Shown here: one piece after another, positions 1 through 9,696 of the stretch | Position numbering within the stretch: position 1 is the stretch's first letter | Layout: every line of letters begins with the position of its first letter | DNA from: Carboxylicivirga caseinilyticus | GTDB lineage: Bacteria; Bacteroidota; Bacteroidia; Bacteroidales; Marinilabiliaceae | Reading direction: 5' to 3' | NCBI GenBank assembly: GCA_025499705.1 | Contig: JAFMVE010000016.1 | Location: 1-64,000 of the forward strand | DNA length: 64,000 nt | Position numbers and translations under genes: made by a program | Notes under the pieces: generated by a model | Database searches by the model: none | Seen by the model: the letters and a program-made list of their open reading frames with translations, nothing else | What the model was told of the DNA's origin: nothing

Positions 1-19
1 AAATTGTTTTAAGATATAT

Positions 20-92
<73 letters not shown>

Positions 93-96
93 CTAT

Positions 97-130
97 AAAG
101 CCTTGGAGATTTTTCTTCAAGGCTTTTTTT
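97..130 (+). terminator. Rho-independent terminator after tRNA-fMet
   Basis: Nine-base perfect inverted repeat AAAGCCTTG (97-105) and CAAGGCTTT (118-126), running into a T tract. Confidence 0.9.
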
Positions 131-244
131 GTATTCATTAGTTAGTTTTTTAAAGTTGAGTTGAAGAAATTTTTTCTTCCGTTAACTAATGGATTTTACT
201 AAAAACCTTATGTAACCTCACTTTACATCGCTTCTACAATAGCG

Positions 245-252
245 TAAATTTG
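245..252 (+). promoter_or_regulatory. Bacteroidota -7 box for the beta-helix/BspA gene
   Basis: TAAATTTG matches the TAnnTTTG consensus of the main Bacteroidota sigma factor. CTTTACA lies about 19 bases upstream as a weak -33 element. The start codon at 282 leaves a leader of roughly 20 bases. Confidence 0.5.
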
Positions 253-281
253 CAGCATATATCCCGACAAAATAAACAATC

Positions 282-2897
282 ATGTTATGCAAAAAAATTT
301 ACTTCGCTTTTGCAACGGCTTTTACACTTGTTGTTAATACAATGGGACAACAGCTTCATGTCCCTGTTAATTACTCCAGCATTCAGACTGCTATCAATGC
401 AGCAACTGAAGGTGATACTGTTTTGGTAGCTGAAGGTACCTATTACGAGAACATTAACTTTAATGGCAAACCCATTACCGTGGCCAGTCAATTTATACTA
501 GATGGAGATACCTCGCATATTTCCAAAACCATTATTGATGGTAGTCAGCCTGCAAATACAACAAAAGCATCTGTTGTGACTATTACCAATATACCTAATG
601 GTAAAGCAACATTAACGGGTTTAACCATAACAGGTGGCTCAGGCTCATATGTCTATTTTGTTAATGCAGGAAGATATATGGGTGGAGGCATCTATATCAA
701 TGGCAATGGTGCAATTATTTCAAACAACCATATTCAAAAAAATATCTTGTCAAGAAATGTAAATCTACATGCTGCCGGAGTTGCAGCTATTTTAAGCGAG
801 AATGATACCTTAATTGTTGAAAATAATTTAATAGAGAAAAATGAGATAATATCTGATAAAATGTGTGGAGGTGGAGGTCTGTGGATCTTTTCTGGAAGAA
901 ATTCATTTATAAGAGTTCATGACAATACAGTTCAATTTAACAAGGTTACCAGCAGTGCCGATTATAAAGTTACTGCTGGTGGAATAGCGGTCAATACAGA
1001 GTATGCTTATGAGGCGGATGTTCAGATCTATAATAATATTGTATCGAATAATGAATTACATTGCTTATCAAGCATTGGAGCCGGAATTTATGTGACTTAT
1101 AATAGATTTGATGTAACCCCATTAACTTCAACCCAAGTTAGAATTTTTAATAACATTATTTCAAATAACTATTCGCAGGACAAAGGTGGAGGTATTGGAG
1201 TCTGGAATCTGGCATACGATATGGTTTCCAATTCTTTGAATTATCCTGCCGACCCTGTCATTGTCAATAATACCTTGTATGGAAATGAAGCAACCGAAGG
1301 TTCAGGTGTATTTAATTACGATGCAAAAACTGTAATGATTAATAATATTTTATGGGATAATATTCCTTCTTTATCAGGAATGGAAATTTTTCAGGATAGT
1401 ATTGATGATTATAATTTCCCAAACGGACCTTATTGGCCAATTCGCAAGAATTTTGGAACTCTGCATTTAAACAATAACTGCATAAAAGGTGGATGGCAAC
1501 CCGGCCAAGAAAATGTATGGGAAGGTACATGGATTGGAGAAAATAATATTGATTCAGACCCGATACTTAACACTGAAACCTTTGAATTATCAGAAGATAG
1601 TAAATGTATTGGAGCCGGAGTAGATTCCATTCAAATTGATGATGCGTGGTATAAAGCACCACCTTATGATTTTAACGATAGTATTCGTCCACATCCAGTT
1701 GATAAATTTATGGACATTGGTGCTATTGAATCACCTTATGCAAATACACCTTATTTCTATCTCGATGAAAATGGAGTAACCATAAAATGCCTCCGTTGCC
1801 AACCAGGCGATAAAGGAATTGTAGGCGAAAAAGAATACGAAGCTGTAGACAGGGCTTTACTTGAACAACGCCGGGATGAGGACGCTGATTTAACCATACT
1901 GTGTACTTCGTTGGTCACTGATATGGGTAGTCTATTTTATAGAATGTCAGAGTTCAATCAGGATATCAGCTCCTGGGATGTGAGTAAAGTGATAAATATG
2001 TGGGGTATATTTAGCGATGCTCGTAGTTTCAATCAGGATATCAGCTATTGGGACGTAAGCAATGTATCTAATATGACTTCAATGTTCTCTTCTGCAACTT
2101 CATTTGATCAAGACATAAGTGGATGGAATGTGAGTCATGTTACAGATATGGGTGGGATGTTTAGTAACGCAGAAAACTTTAACCAGAATATTGGTTCCTG
2201 GAAAGTAAGTAATGTGACTGATATGGGTCGTATGTTCAATGCAGCAGCTTCATTTAATCAGCCCATAAGTGATTGGGATGTAAGTAATGTTACAGATATG
2301 AAAGCAATGTTTTCAGGGTATTATATACCTGATCAACCGTGGCCTGTGGTTGTAAACATGAAATTTAATCAGGATATCGGTGATTGGGATGTGGGTAAGG
2401 TTACTGATATGTACAGCATGTTTTCCTGGGCCAAAGATTTTAATCAGGATATTGGTGACTGGGATGTAAGTCAAGTAACTTATATGGGCCAAATGTTTAA
2501 TAAAGCTGAGTCTTTTAACCAGGATCTTTCTAATTGGTGTGTACAAAATATTACTAGTGAACCTGATAATTTTGCAACTGATTGTCCTTTACAAACAGAA
2601 TATTACCCGATTTGGGGATCCTGTCCACCTGCAACCATAATTATAAATAATAATGAGACAAAAGACAAGATTGCCGTTTCTCCCAACCCAATTAAATCAA
2701 CAGCTTTAATAGAAACAGTTGCAGATAAACCAATCCAACGATTCGAACTGATCGATCTTACAGGCAAAGTGGTTCGTAATTATAGCAACATCAACAGCCA
2801 TAAAACCGAAATTAACTGCAGCCAATTGAATAGCGGACTTTACCTGTTAAAAGTTTATGCTGATAAGGTTTATATTAGAAAGGTGATGATAGAATAG
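282..2897 (+). CDS. Secreted beta-helix / BspA-like (DUF285) repeat protein with T9SS sorting tail
   Basis: This is an 871-residue surface or secreted protein. An N-terminal signal peptide (about residues 1-22) is followed by a parallel beta-helix of the pectate-lyase-like type (about 25-480). That part starts with a segment resembling the common SIQTAINAA...GDTVLVA...Y.E opening and has many asparagine ladders (NNI/NNT). Next come eight DUF285/BspA-type repeats of the form FNQDIS.WDVS.VT.M...MF (about 558-760). The last 80 residues start near SPNP and end LNSGLYLLKVYADKVYIRKV, a type IX secretion sorting domain that directs export across the outer membrane. The beta-helix suggests carbohydrate contact, but I see no convincing catalytic residues, so an adhesin role is equally likely. 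It is a single-gene unit with its own promoter and terminator. Confidence 0.88.
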   Translation: MLCKKIYFAFATAFTLVVNTMGQQLHVPVNYSSIQTAINAATEGDTVLVAEGTYYENINFNGKPITVASQFILDGDTSHISKTIIDGSQPANTTKASVVTITNIPNGKATLTGLTITGGSGSYVYFVNAGRYMGGGIYINGNGAIISNNHIQKNILSRNVNLHAAGVAAILSENDTLIVENNLIEKNEIISDKMCGGGGLWIFSGRNSFIRVHDNTVQFNKVTSSADYKVTAGGIAVNTEYAYEADVQIYNNIVSNNELHCLSSIGAGIYVTYNRFDVTPLTSTQVRIFNNIISNNYSQDKGGGIGVWNLAYDMVSNSLNYPADPVIVNNTLYGNEATEGSGVFNYDAKTVMINNILWDNIPSLSGMEIFQDSIDDYNFPNGPYWPIRKNFGTLHLNNNCIKGGWQPGQENVWEGTWIGENNIDSDPILNTETFELSEDSKCIGAGVDSIQIDDAWYKAPPYDFNDSIRPHPVDKFMDIGAIESPYANTPYFYLDENGVTIKCLRCQPGDKGIVGEKEYEAVDRALLEQRRDEDADLTILCTSLVTDMGSLFYRMSEFNQDISSWDVSKVINMWGIFSDARSFNQDISYWDVSNVSNMTSMFSSATSFDQDISGWNVSHVTDMGGMFSNAENFNQNIGSWKVSNVTDMGRMFNAAASFNQPISDWDVSNVTDMKAMFSGYYIPDQPWPVVVNMKFNQDIGDWDVGKVTDMYSMFSWAKDFNQDIGDWDVSQVTYMGQMFNKAESFNQDLSNWCVQNITSEPDNFATDCPLQTEYYPIWGSCPPATIIINNNETKDKIAVSPNPIKSTALIETVADKPIQRFELIDLTGKVVRNYSNINSHKTEINCSQLNSGLYLLKVYADKVYIRKVMIE
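1953..2565 (+). repeat. Eight in-frame 25-residue BspA/DUF285 repeats
   Basis: The coding sequence repeats a 75-base unit whose protein core is FNQDIS.WDVS.VTDM. Spacing is 25 residues. The unit after the fifth copy carries an extra insertion of about 12 residues around YYIPDQPWPVV. The DNA of the units is similar enough (for example recurrent TTTAATCAGGATAT) to allow slippage or recombination in copy number. Confidence 0.85.
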
Positions 2898-2925
2898 AAA
2901 TGATAAGAATTTAAATTAATATTTA

Positions 2926-2957
2926 AAGTCTTGAATATCTTCTTCAAGACTTTTTTT
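2926..2957 (+). terminator. Terminator after the BspA-like gene
   Basis: Inverted repeat AAGTCTTGAA / TTCAAGACTT followed by a run of T residues. Confidence 0.85.
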
Positions 2958-3095
2958 ATTTTACAACAATCACTTCTAAACCGTAGATTAAACTCATAGA
3001 CTTAATACCTCTATTAAAAATAACAAATTATTCTTGTTAAAATCAATTAATCTTTTCTACTTTGTACTTCAAAGTTCTTTTTTATACCATTTACT

Positions 3096-5576
3096 ATGAA
3101 AATAAAATTAACTAACATTCAGGCAATAGGCATATTCCTATTCATTGCTTCAATCTTTATTTATTATCTAACTTCATTAGTATCTAATAACGATGCTCCT
3201 GTCTTCTTCATTAACTATATACTAGCTTCCTTCTACTTTCTGCTTTCATTTGGAGATTTAAAAAAAGGTTCGAAAGTATATAAAATGAAAATTCCCAGAT
3301 TAAACTGGCATATATTACTTTCTATCCTCGCAGTGAGTTGTTTTACATTAAATAAGACCATTGAAATTTTTACAAGTATACCAACATGGCTTGAAATTCT
3401 TCTATTCATAGGCCTATGTTCTTATATGATAATTGGAAGCCAGATTGAAATGCCAAAGTTTGCCAGCTATACATTCTCATTCTTTAGCGGCATCTCAATA
3501 ACAATATTCCTCTATTATTCCATTATTTTAATCCCGTTTGCTCCTTTTGCTATTATTGGTCTATTTCTTCTTGGCTTGAGCATTCACTTACTGATTCCTT
3601 ACTTCCTCTTGGCTACAACAATTGTTACTTTATACAGAAAGTTTATTAATGCACATATTAAGTCGGCCTTATTTGGAGTTTTGTTTGCCTTACTTTTCAC
3701 AATCACTTACGTATCCATATACTCCTATCATCAAAAGAAAATCGAATCATCTATAATAAACATAGTACTAGAGGAAAAAGAGGATTTACCTGACTGGATT
3801 AGCTATGCCCAAAATTGCCACTCAGAATATTGGACTAAAAGAATTATTGGTCACGAACTATTATACGATGTGATTAAAAATTCATGGTGGAGTATGGGCT
3901 TTAACACAGGATCATTTTCAGAATTAAAAGTTCATGATCCTCTGGTTTCAATTTCAGCAGCATTCAACAAAACAATTTCATTAAGTAGAAAAGAGCGTAT
4001 AAAAATAATCAACTCCATAACAGACTCCAGACATTACTCATACGAAAAACTATGGTCAGGAAAAGACTTAAATCAAAGCAATAAACTAACAGACATCAGA
4101 ATATATCCGGAATACCGAATTGCTTATGCAGAACTTAATATCTGGACAACCAATAATAACAAATGGGAAAACAATCGACAGGAAGCCTTATATACTTTTC
4201 AATTACCTGAAGGTGCCGTTGCTACATCTCTATCACTATGGATAAATGGTAAAGAAGAAAAATCAAGGTTAACAACCCGAAAAAAAGCAGCAAATGCATA
4301 CAAAACAGTTGTAGGTGTAGAGTTAAGAGATCCTGTTGTTTTACATTGGCAGGAAGGAAACAGATTAACTGCAACCATCTTCCCTTGTACTCCCAAAGAA
4401 GCACGAAGATTAAAAATCGGTTTTACCATTCCGCTTAAAAAGATTGATAACAAATTATTTTTTGATAACATAAGACTTCAAGGCCCCGACAGTAAATTTA
4501 TGAGCGAAACCATTCACCTCAAAATAGTCGGAGAATCAAACAACCTTGAACTTCCTTCTTTTTTCAAACAGGAAAACAATAACCAATATATTTTTAACGG
4601 TAGTAAAAGAAATGACTGGAAGTTAAGCATGTCAGCTCCCGTTTTATCAGACAATAGCTTTAGCTTTAATAAGAAATCATTTAAGATGGTACCATTACAA
4701 TACCAATCAAGTTTAAAACCTCAGTCAATATATCTCGACATAAATAAGTCGTGGAATAAAAGTATTATTAGGACTATCATTAACAAAGCCAATAACATAC
4801 CCGTTTTTGTATATGATAATGAAATGCTTCAATTGACAAATGAAAACAAGGACCACATTATAGATAGGCTGTTGAAAAATAGTTTTTCAATATTTCCTGT
4901 TCATAAAGTTACCCATTCTAATGCATTGTTAATTACAGAAGGAAACATCCTATCTCCTGTTCCTTCTGAACTAAAAGGCTCTTCATTTTATAAAGTATTA
5001 ACAAATTATATTGGACAAACGGAAAGTGAATTAAAAACCATTGTTATTGATGGAAAAAAATCAGCATACATAAGCACACTAGAGCAATACAAAGCTTTGG
5101 ATTGTCAAAATATTTCAGAAAAAACCATTAAAGAACATTCCATAGACAAATGGTTTAAAGAATATAACATTGAAGATAAAGCTGTAACACTGTCAATGTC
5201 AGAAGTACAAATTGTTCCAGTTGATCAATCTGAAGAAGATATTACAAAAAAAGAAGCTCCGTCTCATCTCATGCGTCTTTATAATTATCATTCAATACTT
5301 CAACAGGCAGGACATCTCTTTCTTCAGGATGAAATTGAAATACCAGAAAAAATTTACGACCTGTGTCAGGAAGCATATATTGTCTCTCCAATTTCAAGCT
5401 TAATCGTTTTAGAAACCATTGAAGATTATAAACGATTTAATATTGAGAAGAATAAAAACAGCTTACAAAATGCAACATTGAAAGATTCAGGAGCGGTACC
5501 CGAACCTGAAGAGTGGGCATTGATTCTAACATTGGTTATAATAATAACTATATCATATCTGAAATTTAGAAAATAA
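3096..5576 (+). CDS. XrtN-system VIT domain protein with PEP-CTERM-like tail
   Basis: This 826-residue membrane protein has about six hydrophobic segments in the first 215 residues, then an extracytoplasmic region. It contains a VIT (vault/inter-alpha-trypsin) domain at about residues 335-450, with typical phrases such as YPEYRIAYAELN and the RKKAANAYKTV...DPVVLHW core. The C-terminus has the three-part exosortase signal: a VPEPEEW motif, one hydrophobic helix, and the short basic end LKFRK. It lies 14 bases upstream of an exosortase gene and is very probably its substrate. From what I recall of the XrtN families, the exosortase occurs with just this kind of neighbour. The role of the sorted protein is unknown. 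No Shine-Dalgarno is seen, as usual in this phylum. Confidence 0.88.
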   Translation: MKIKLTNIQAIGIFLFIASIFIYYLTSLVSNNDAPVFFINYILASFYFLLSFGDLKKGSKVYKMKIPRLNWHILLSILAVSCFTLNKTIEIFTSIPTWLEILLFIGLCSYMIIGSQIEMPKFASYTFSFFSGISITIFLYYSIILIPFAPFAIIGLFLLGLSIHLLIPYFLLATTIVTLYRKFINAHIKSALFGVLFALLFTITYVSIYSYHQKKIESSIINIVLEEKEDLPDWISYAQNCHSEYWTKRIIGHELLYDVIKNSWWSMGFNTGSFSELKVHDPLVSISAAFNKTISLSRKERIKIINSITDSRHYSYEKLWSGKDLNQSNKLTDIRIYPEYRIAYAELNIWTTNNNKWENNRQEALYTFQLPEGAVATSLSLWINGKEEKSRLTTRKKAANAYKTVVGVELRDPVVLHWQEGNRLTATIFPCTPKEARRLKIGFTIPLKKIDNKLFFDNIRLQGPDSKFMSETIHLKIVGESNNLELPSFFKQENNNQYIFNGSKRNDWKLSMSAPVLSDNSFSFNKKSFKMVPLQYQSSLKPQSIYLDINKSWNKSIIRTIINKANNIPVFVYDNEMLQLTNENKDHIIDRLLKNSFSIFPVHKVTHSNALLITEGNILSPVPSELKGSSFYKVLTNYIGQTESELKTIVIDGKKSAYISTLEQYKALDCQNISEKTIKEHSIDKWFKEYNIEDKAVTLSMSEVQIVPVDQSEEDITKKEAPSHLMRLYNYHSILQQAGHLFLQDEIEIPEKIYDLCQEAYIVSPISSLIVLETIEDYKRFNIEKNKNSLQNATLKDSGAVPEPEEWALILTLVIIITISYLKFRK

Positions 5577-5590
5577 AATCTTTTACCAGA

Positions 5591-6925
5591 ATGATAAAAA
5601 GCACATTATTAAAACCACTCATTACCGAGCAAAAAAAGCTAATTACGTTGCTCTTAATAATTTCAGCATCAATTCCTGTTTTTCATAATTTTGGTGGATT
5701 AAGGTTTGAGCAACTTCTGTTTCTACTTGTTATACCTTTTACAACTCAAACCAGTGAAGATCTGAAAGGCCCTGCTATTTTTATTGTTGGGGCCATTCTT
5801 TTCTTTTTCATTTATTATTTAACTCACATTTATACCAGCTTTTATCTGGCGATCTGTTTTTCTGTTTTTTCAGGTATATATTACTTAGGATTCTATCCAA
5901 CTAAACTTTCAGTTCTTTTAGCAGTAATTACAGCTCCTGTTGTTAAGTATTTATTAAGCATATTCAGTTTCCCGATCAGACTAAAAATTACTGAATTTGC
6001 CGGAGGCTTATTAAACTTTATATATAATGATATTGAAATATCGGGAAACTCTATATATAAGTACGGTAACGAATTTACTGTAGCTGAAGAATGTTTAGGG
6101 CTGAATATGATTAGTACCAGCTTAGTATTCTCAATCTTTATTATAGCTCTGTTTTCAAAAAAGCATAAACAAAAACCGGGCATTTCATTAAGTGTAACTA
6201 TTCTGACATTAACCTTGTTTCTTGTGGTAATTTCAAACCTATCACGAATAGTTTTGACAGTGATATTTGAAGTTTACCCTGGTACTATCTTTCATGATTT
6301 AATCGGTATAATCACTATTGTAATCAACTGTTTTATTCCTATAATAATAATCACTTTTTTACTTAGAGGTTTATATATTAATAATCACACAAACAACTCA
6401 TCTCATTCAAAATTCAATCCAATTTTATACATACTTCTTTTATTAACAATTGGCAGCAACGTTATCTACTCTAACAGTTTGCAACCTTCTTTAAGCACCT
6501 CAGAAATTAACATTGAAGGATTTAATAAGTCATTGAGCAAAGACGGTGTTTTAAAGTTTGAAAACGGAGATCATCTAATTTACATCAAACCACCTTCGTT
6601 TACACTTGGTTCAGATCATAGTCCGTTTATATGTTGGAAGGGAGCGGGATATAAAATTAAGAACGAATCATATATTAATATCGACAACCATGATGCACTC
6701 TCTTTTGAATTAATTAAAAACAATGATCATTTATATTCGGTATGGTGGTACAGCAATGGAGAAACAAATACAATTAGTCAATTAAACTGGAGATTAGCAA
6801 CAATTAAAGGAGAAGCCCCTTTTTATTTGATAAATATTACAGGAACATCAGAAGAATCTGTACTTAAAGCATCAAAAGATTTTTTAAACAAGCAAATCAT
6901 AGATTCATCCCACCAACGTATCTAG
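5591..6925 (+). CDS. xrtN: Exosortase XrtN
   Basis: This 444-residue polytopic membrane cysteine transpeptidase is predicted to process the PEP-type tail of its upstream neighbour. The exosortase catalytic set is visible: Cys168 in AEECLGLN, Arg219 in SNLSRIV and His235 in FHDLIGI, each beside transmembrane helices. About eight to nine hydrophobic helices occupy residues 1-290. A soluble C-terminal part (about 300-444) follows, resembling the EpsI-like extension seen on some exosortases. The two genes are 14 bases apart and must be co-transcribed. I see no other PEP-CTERM-like tail in the window, which fits a dedicated one-substrate system. Confidence 0.88.
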   Translation: MIKSTLLKPLITEQKKLITLLLIISASIPVFHNFGGLRFEQLLFLLVIPFTTQTSEDLKGPAIFIVGAILFFFIYYLTHIYTSFYLAICFSVFSGIYYLGFYPTKLSVLLAVITAPVVKYLLSIFSFPIRLKITEFAGGLLNFIYNDIEISGNSIYKYGNEFTVAEECLGLNMISTSLVFSIFIIALFSKKHKQKPGISLSVTILTLTLFLVVISNLSRIVLTVIFEVYPGTIFHDLIGIITIVINCFIPIIIITFLLRGLYINNHTNNSSHSKFNPILYILLLLTIGSNVIYSNSLQPSLSTSEINIEGFNKSLSKDGVLKFENGDHLIYIKPPSFTLGSDHSPFICWKGAGYKIKNESYINIDNHDALSFELIKNNDHLYSVWWYSNGETNTISQLNWRLATIKGEAPFYLINITGTSEESVLKASKDFLNKQIIDSSHQRI

Positions 6926-6983
6926 ATTTGAACATATATAATACAAACTTGTTTATTATTCAAACTCTTAAAAAAGCAATACA

Positions 6984-7445
6984 ATGAAAAGATTCGTAAC
7001 TTTATTGGTAATCCTTTCTGCGATTACAATATCAAATATAAATGCTCAACAAATGGATAAATATTATTTCAGTAAAACCATAAATCTGCCATTCGAAGAG
7101 GCAAGTAATAAGATAAAAGAAGCACTTGCAGAACAAAAATTCGGCATCGTTACCGAAGTCAACATGCACGAAAAGTTTATAGAAAAAGGTATTGATGCCA
7201 ATGCAAAACCCTATCGTTTATTGGGTGCATGCAATCCTAAACTGGCATACGATACTGTTTTGGCCGAAGAAAACATCGGATTATTTCTTCCGTGCAAAGT
7301 ATTGGTTAAATACATTGATGATAATACAACAGAGATTGTAATGATTGACCCAACTGTTGTAATGGGTACACTCGGTAATCCTGAATTAATTCCGGCAGCC
7401 AAGAAAGTTACTGAAAGCTTCAAGGCTGCTCTTGACAATATTTAA
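6984..7445 (+). CDS. Secreted DUF302 protein
   Basis: This 153-residue protein has a signal peptide (about residues 1-21, ending NINAQ) and a DUF302 domain over most of the rest. Family marks are the LPFEEASNKIKEAL opening, the E.F.IVTEVN strand, the LLGACNPKLA motif with its single cysteine, and LPC.V.V. The fold is small and alpha/beta; its biochemical role is unsettled, with links to heme or metal and redox stress in other bacteria. It follows xrtN by 58 bases and could be the last gene of that operon. The terminator downstream is shared with the convergent esterase gene. Confidence 0.85.
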   Translation: MKRFVTLLVILSAITISNINAQQMDKYYFSKTINLPFEEASNKIKEALAEQKFGIVTEVNMHEKFIEKGIDANAKPYRLLGACNPKLAYDTVLAEENIGLFLPCKVLVKYIDDNTTEIVMIDPTVVMGTLGNPELIPAAKKVTESFKAALDNI

Positions 7446-7466
7446 TTTCATATTACACGCAACAAT

Positions 7467-7502
7467 AAAACAGTGTTTCTCTCAAAAGGAACACTGTTTT
7501 TT
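7467..7502. terminator. Bidirectional terminator between convergent genes
   Basis: AAAACAGTGTT (7467-7477) pairs with AACACTGTTTT (7490-7500). It has A residues on the left and T residues on the right, so it can serve the DUF302 gene on + and the esterase gene on -. Confidence 0.85.
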
Positions 7503-7506
7503 GCTT

Positions 7507-9444
7507 TTATGGTTGCGTAACAACCTGCCAATCATCAGTTCTGAATGGCAAAGCTGGTAATCCAGCCGAATTCATCAGGTTACAATTTGGATTATTACCC
7601 CAGGCATACCGAACAGCAATGGGGCGGTTAACCATATCAGAACTAATAACAACCTCAGATCCTTCAATAATTGCTTCGGCCCAATAAAACATATGATCTT
7701 CTCCGGCAATAGCAAACCCCTTTACTGATTCATTATTTTTCGTAAGCAGTCCTTCAGCGGTTCCCGTAAATCGGATACGTAACTTATTACCTTCCTTTGA
7801 AAAATCTTTAAAGACAGGTCCGGAAGCAACAAGATCCATTTGATAGAAACTTTTAGCAACAACATTTGCCAATCTTTCACCCACAACTGTTTTATTTGTT
7901 GGATGAATATTATCACCCGTTCCACAATCAATAATACAGGTCATCGCTGTATTGGGTAAATGCAAAGCTTCAGTCTGCGATTCTCTTAAAACAGCCCACT
8001 TACCATCAGAAGGCTCATCATCCGTTTTCATGTAATTAGGTAATTGAACCAATACAAAGGGTAAATTGCCCTGTTTCCAATTAATGCGCCAGTCATTAAT
8101 CATCAAAGGAAGCATCTCACGATATCGGTATGCTTCTCCTTCGTTATTCTCACCCTGGTACCATAAAAAACCTTTTAAACCATAGGGATGAATCGGATGA
8201 ACCATTGCATTATAAATAAAATAGGGATACTGATGATAGTATTTTACTTTTGGAATTGATGGTTCAAGATCCTTTTTATATGTCCAGTTACCGGCCAGAC
8301 TTATTTTCTTCTTACCATTCGACAAATAAATATCCTCTGCCGGACGATTTAATCCACCTCCTCCCCAGAGAGCAGCAATTCGTATGGCAATAACATTTTC
8401 TCCTTTCTTAATTATTGAAGCTGGTACCTTATAGTCATGAGTGAGATTGGCATTCCATTGCGTTTTACATATCCCTGTTCCATTAAAATAAACTGAATAG
8501 TTCATCTCAGGATGCCCAAGGTTTATGGTTAAATCTGTCCCTGTAAAATCCCTTTTCAAGTCCACGGTTTTACGCAGCCAGATCATACCTTCATAAAAAT
8601 CATTCTCCCATTCTGAGACAACTCCAGGAACAGTCACTTCCCTCCAATCAGCATCCTTATACTGGGGCTGAGAAAATAGCGAATCTACATTATTTTTAGG
8701 GTTATAGACAATATCCCAAAAGGTATTGATATCAACCGTATCTTTTTGAAAATGGGCATAGGTTATGGTGTCGTTCTTCTGAGACAGACCTCTTGTAAAA
8801 GCATTTGTTTGCAACATTTCTTTACTTGTCCAGGCTTCTACAGGCGTTCCTCCCCAGGTACTTTGAATAATTCCGACAGGTACTCCAATCTTCGGTTGAA
8901 TGTTCTTGGCAAAATAATATGCCACCGCTGAGAAATCTTTTACACTGGACGTATCACAAACTTCCCATGAAGTTTTCTGGGTGTTTTCGAGTGGTTCAAG
9001 ACTGACTGCATGAGGAATCTGACAAAAACGAATGTTATTATTGAAACTATTGGGTATTTCTGTTTCAGCACCATCCGATTGCTGTACCTGCCACTCCATA
9101 TTTGATTGTCCCGATGCAAACCATACATCACCAATCATTACATCTTTAAAGACTTTTGTATTTTGGTTATTGTCAGACTCTGAGATTTTCATCTCATACG
9201 GTCCACCAGCATTCATTTGAGGTAGATAAACTTCCCAACTCCCTTCTGCATTCGTTGTCACTTCAACAATTGATCCATTCAACTCAATAGTAAGGCTAAT
9301 ACCCGGTTCAGCCCATCCCCAAACGACTATTGGCTTTTCACGCTGCAACACCATGTGATCGCTTAAAAAATAGGGCATAGAAATTTGTGCACCAACACCT
9401 AACGGTAAAACAAGAAGTATAAAAAGAGCTACTATTTTATTCAC
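7507..9444 (-). CDS. Sialate O-acetylesterase (SGNH family)
   Basis: This 645-residue periplasmic or outer-surface esterase probably removes O-acetyl groups from sialic acid or similar glycans. A signal peptide covers residues 1-19 (ending GVGAQ). The SGNH blocks are visible: SGQSNMEW with the nucleophile Ser, STWGGTPVEAW, LWYQGENN, and a late DNIHPTNK that supplies the Asp/His pair. Between the first and later blocks sits a jelly-roll insertion (about residues 265-370, with MIWLRKTVDL and NYSVYFNG), as in the long two-domain esterases of Bacteroidota. It is transcribed alone from a minus-strand -7 box just upstream. Together with the nearby sulfatase it hints at host or algal glycan use, though no SusC/D pair is present. 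Confidence 0.9.
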   Translation of the reverse strand: MNKIVALFILLVLPLGVGAQISMPYFLSDHMVLQREKPIVVWGWAEPGISLTIELNGSIVEVTTNAEGSWEVYLPQMNAGGPYEMKISESDNNQNTKVFKDVMIGDVWFASGQSNMEWQVQQSDGAETEIPNSFNNNIRFCQIPHAVSLEPLENTQKTSWEVCDTSSVKDFSAVAYYFAKNIQPKIGVPVGIIQSTWGGTPVEAWTSKEMLQTNAFTRGLSQKNDTITYAHFQKDTVDINTFWDIVYNPKNNVDSLFSQPQYKDADWREVTVPGVVSEWENDFYEGMIWLRKTVDLKRDFTGTDLTINLGHPEMNYSVYFNGTGICKTQWNANLTHDYKVPASIIKKGENVIAIRIAALWGGGGLNRPAEDIYLSNGKKKISLAGNWTYKKDLEPSIPKVKYYHQYPYFIYNAMVHPIHPYGLKGFLWYQGENNEGEAYRYREMLPLMINDWRINWKQGNLPFVLVQLPNYMKTDDEPSDGKWAVLRESQTEALHLPNTAMTCIIDCGTGDNIHPTNKTVVGERLANVVAKSFYQMDLVASGPVFKDFSKEGNKLRIRFTGTAEGLLTKNNESVKGFAIAGEDHMFYWAEAIIEGSEVVISSDMVNRPIAVRYAWGNNPNCNLMNSAGLPALPFRTDDWQVVTQP

Positions 9445-9475
9445 AACAAATTGTTTAATGGGTTGTATTTACTAT

Positions 9476-9483
9476 CAAATATA
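9476..9483 (-). promoter_or_regulatory. -7 box for the sialate O-acetylesterase gene
   Basis: On the minus strand this reads TATATTTG, an exact TAnnTTTG match about 32 bases before the start codon. No clear -33 TTG is seen. Confidence 0.5.
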
Positions 9484-9640
9484 ATAGGAATGAATGAGAG
9501 AATATAAAGAATATCTTAGGTCTACGAATGAAACCTAACAGAAAGAAAATCATCTATCACATTATCATTCAATTAGTAACTACCAATAAAATATAAGTCT
9601 TACACTTATCAAAGTAACATTACGAACAGAAAATAAAAAC

Positions 9641-9669
9641 AAAAAAGGCATCAACTAATTGTTAATGCC
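9641..9669 (-). terminator. Terminator of the outer-membrane barrel gene
   Basis: On the minus strand GGCATTAAC and its partner GTTGATGCC flank a short loop and lead into TTTTTT. Confidence 0.8.
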
Positions 9670-9696
9670 CCTTCATTTCATCAGAATATTCAAATT

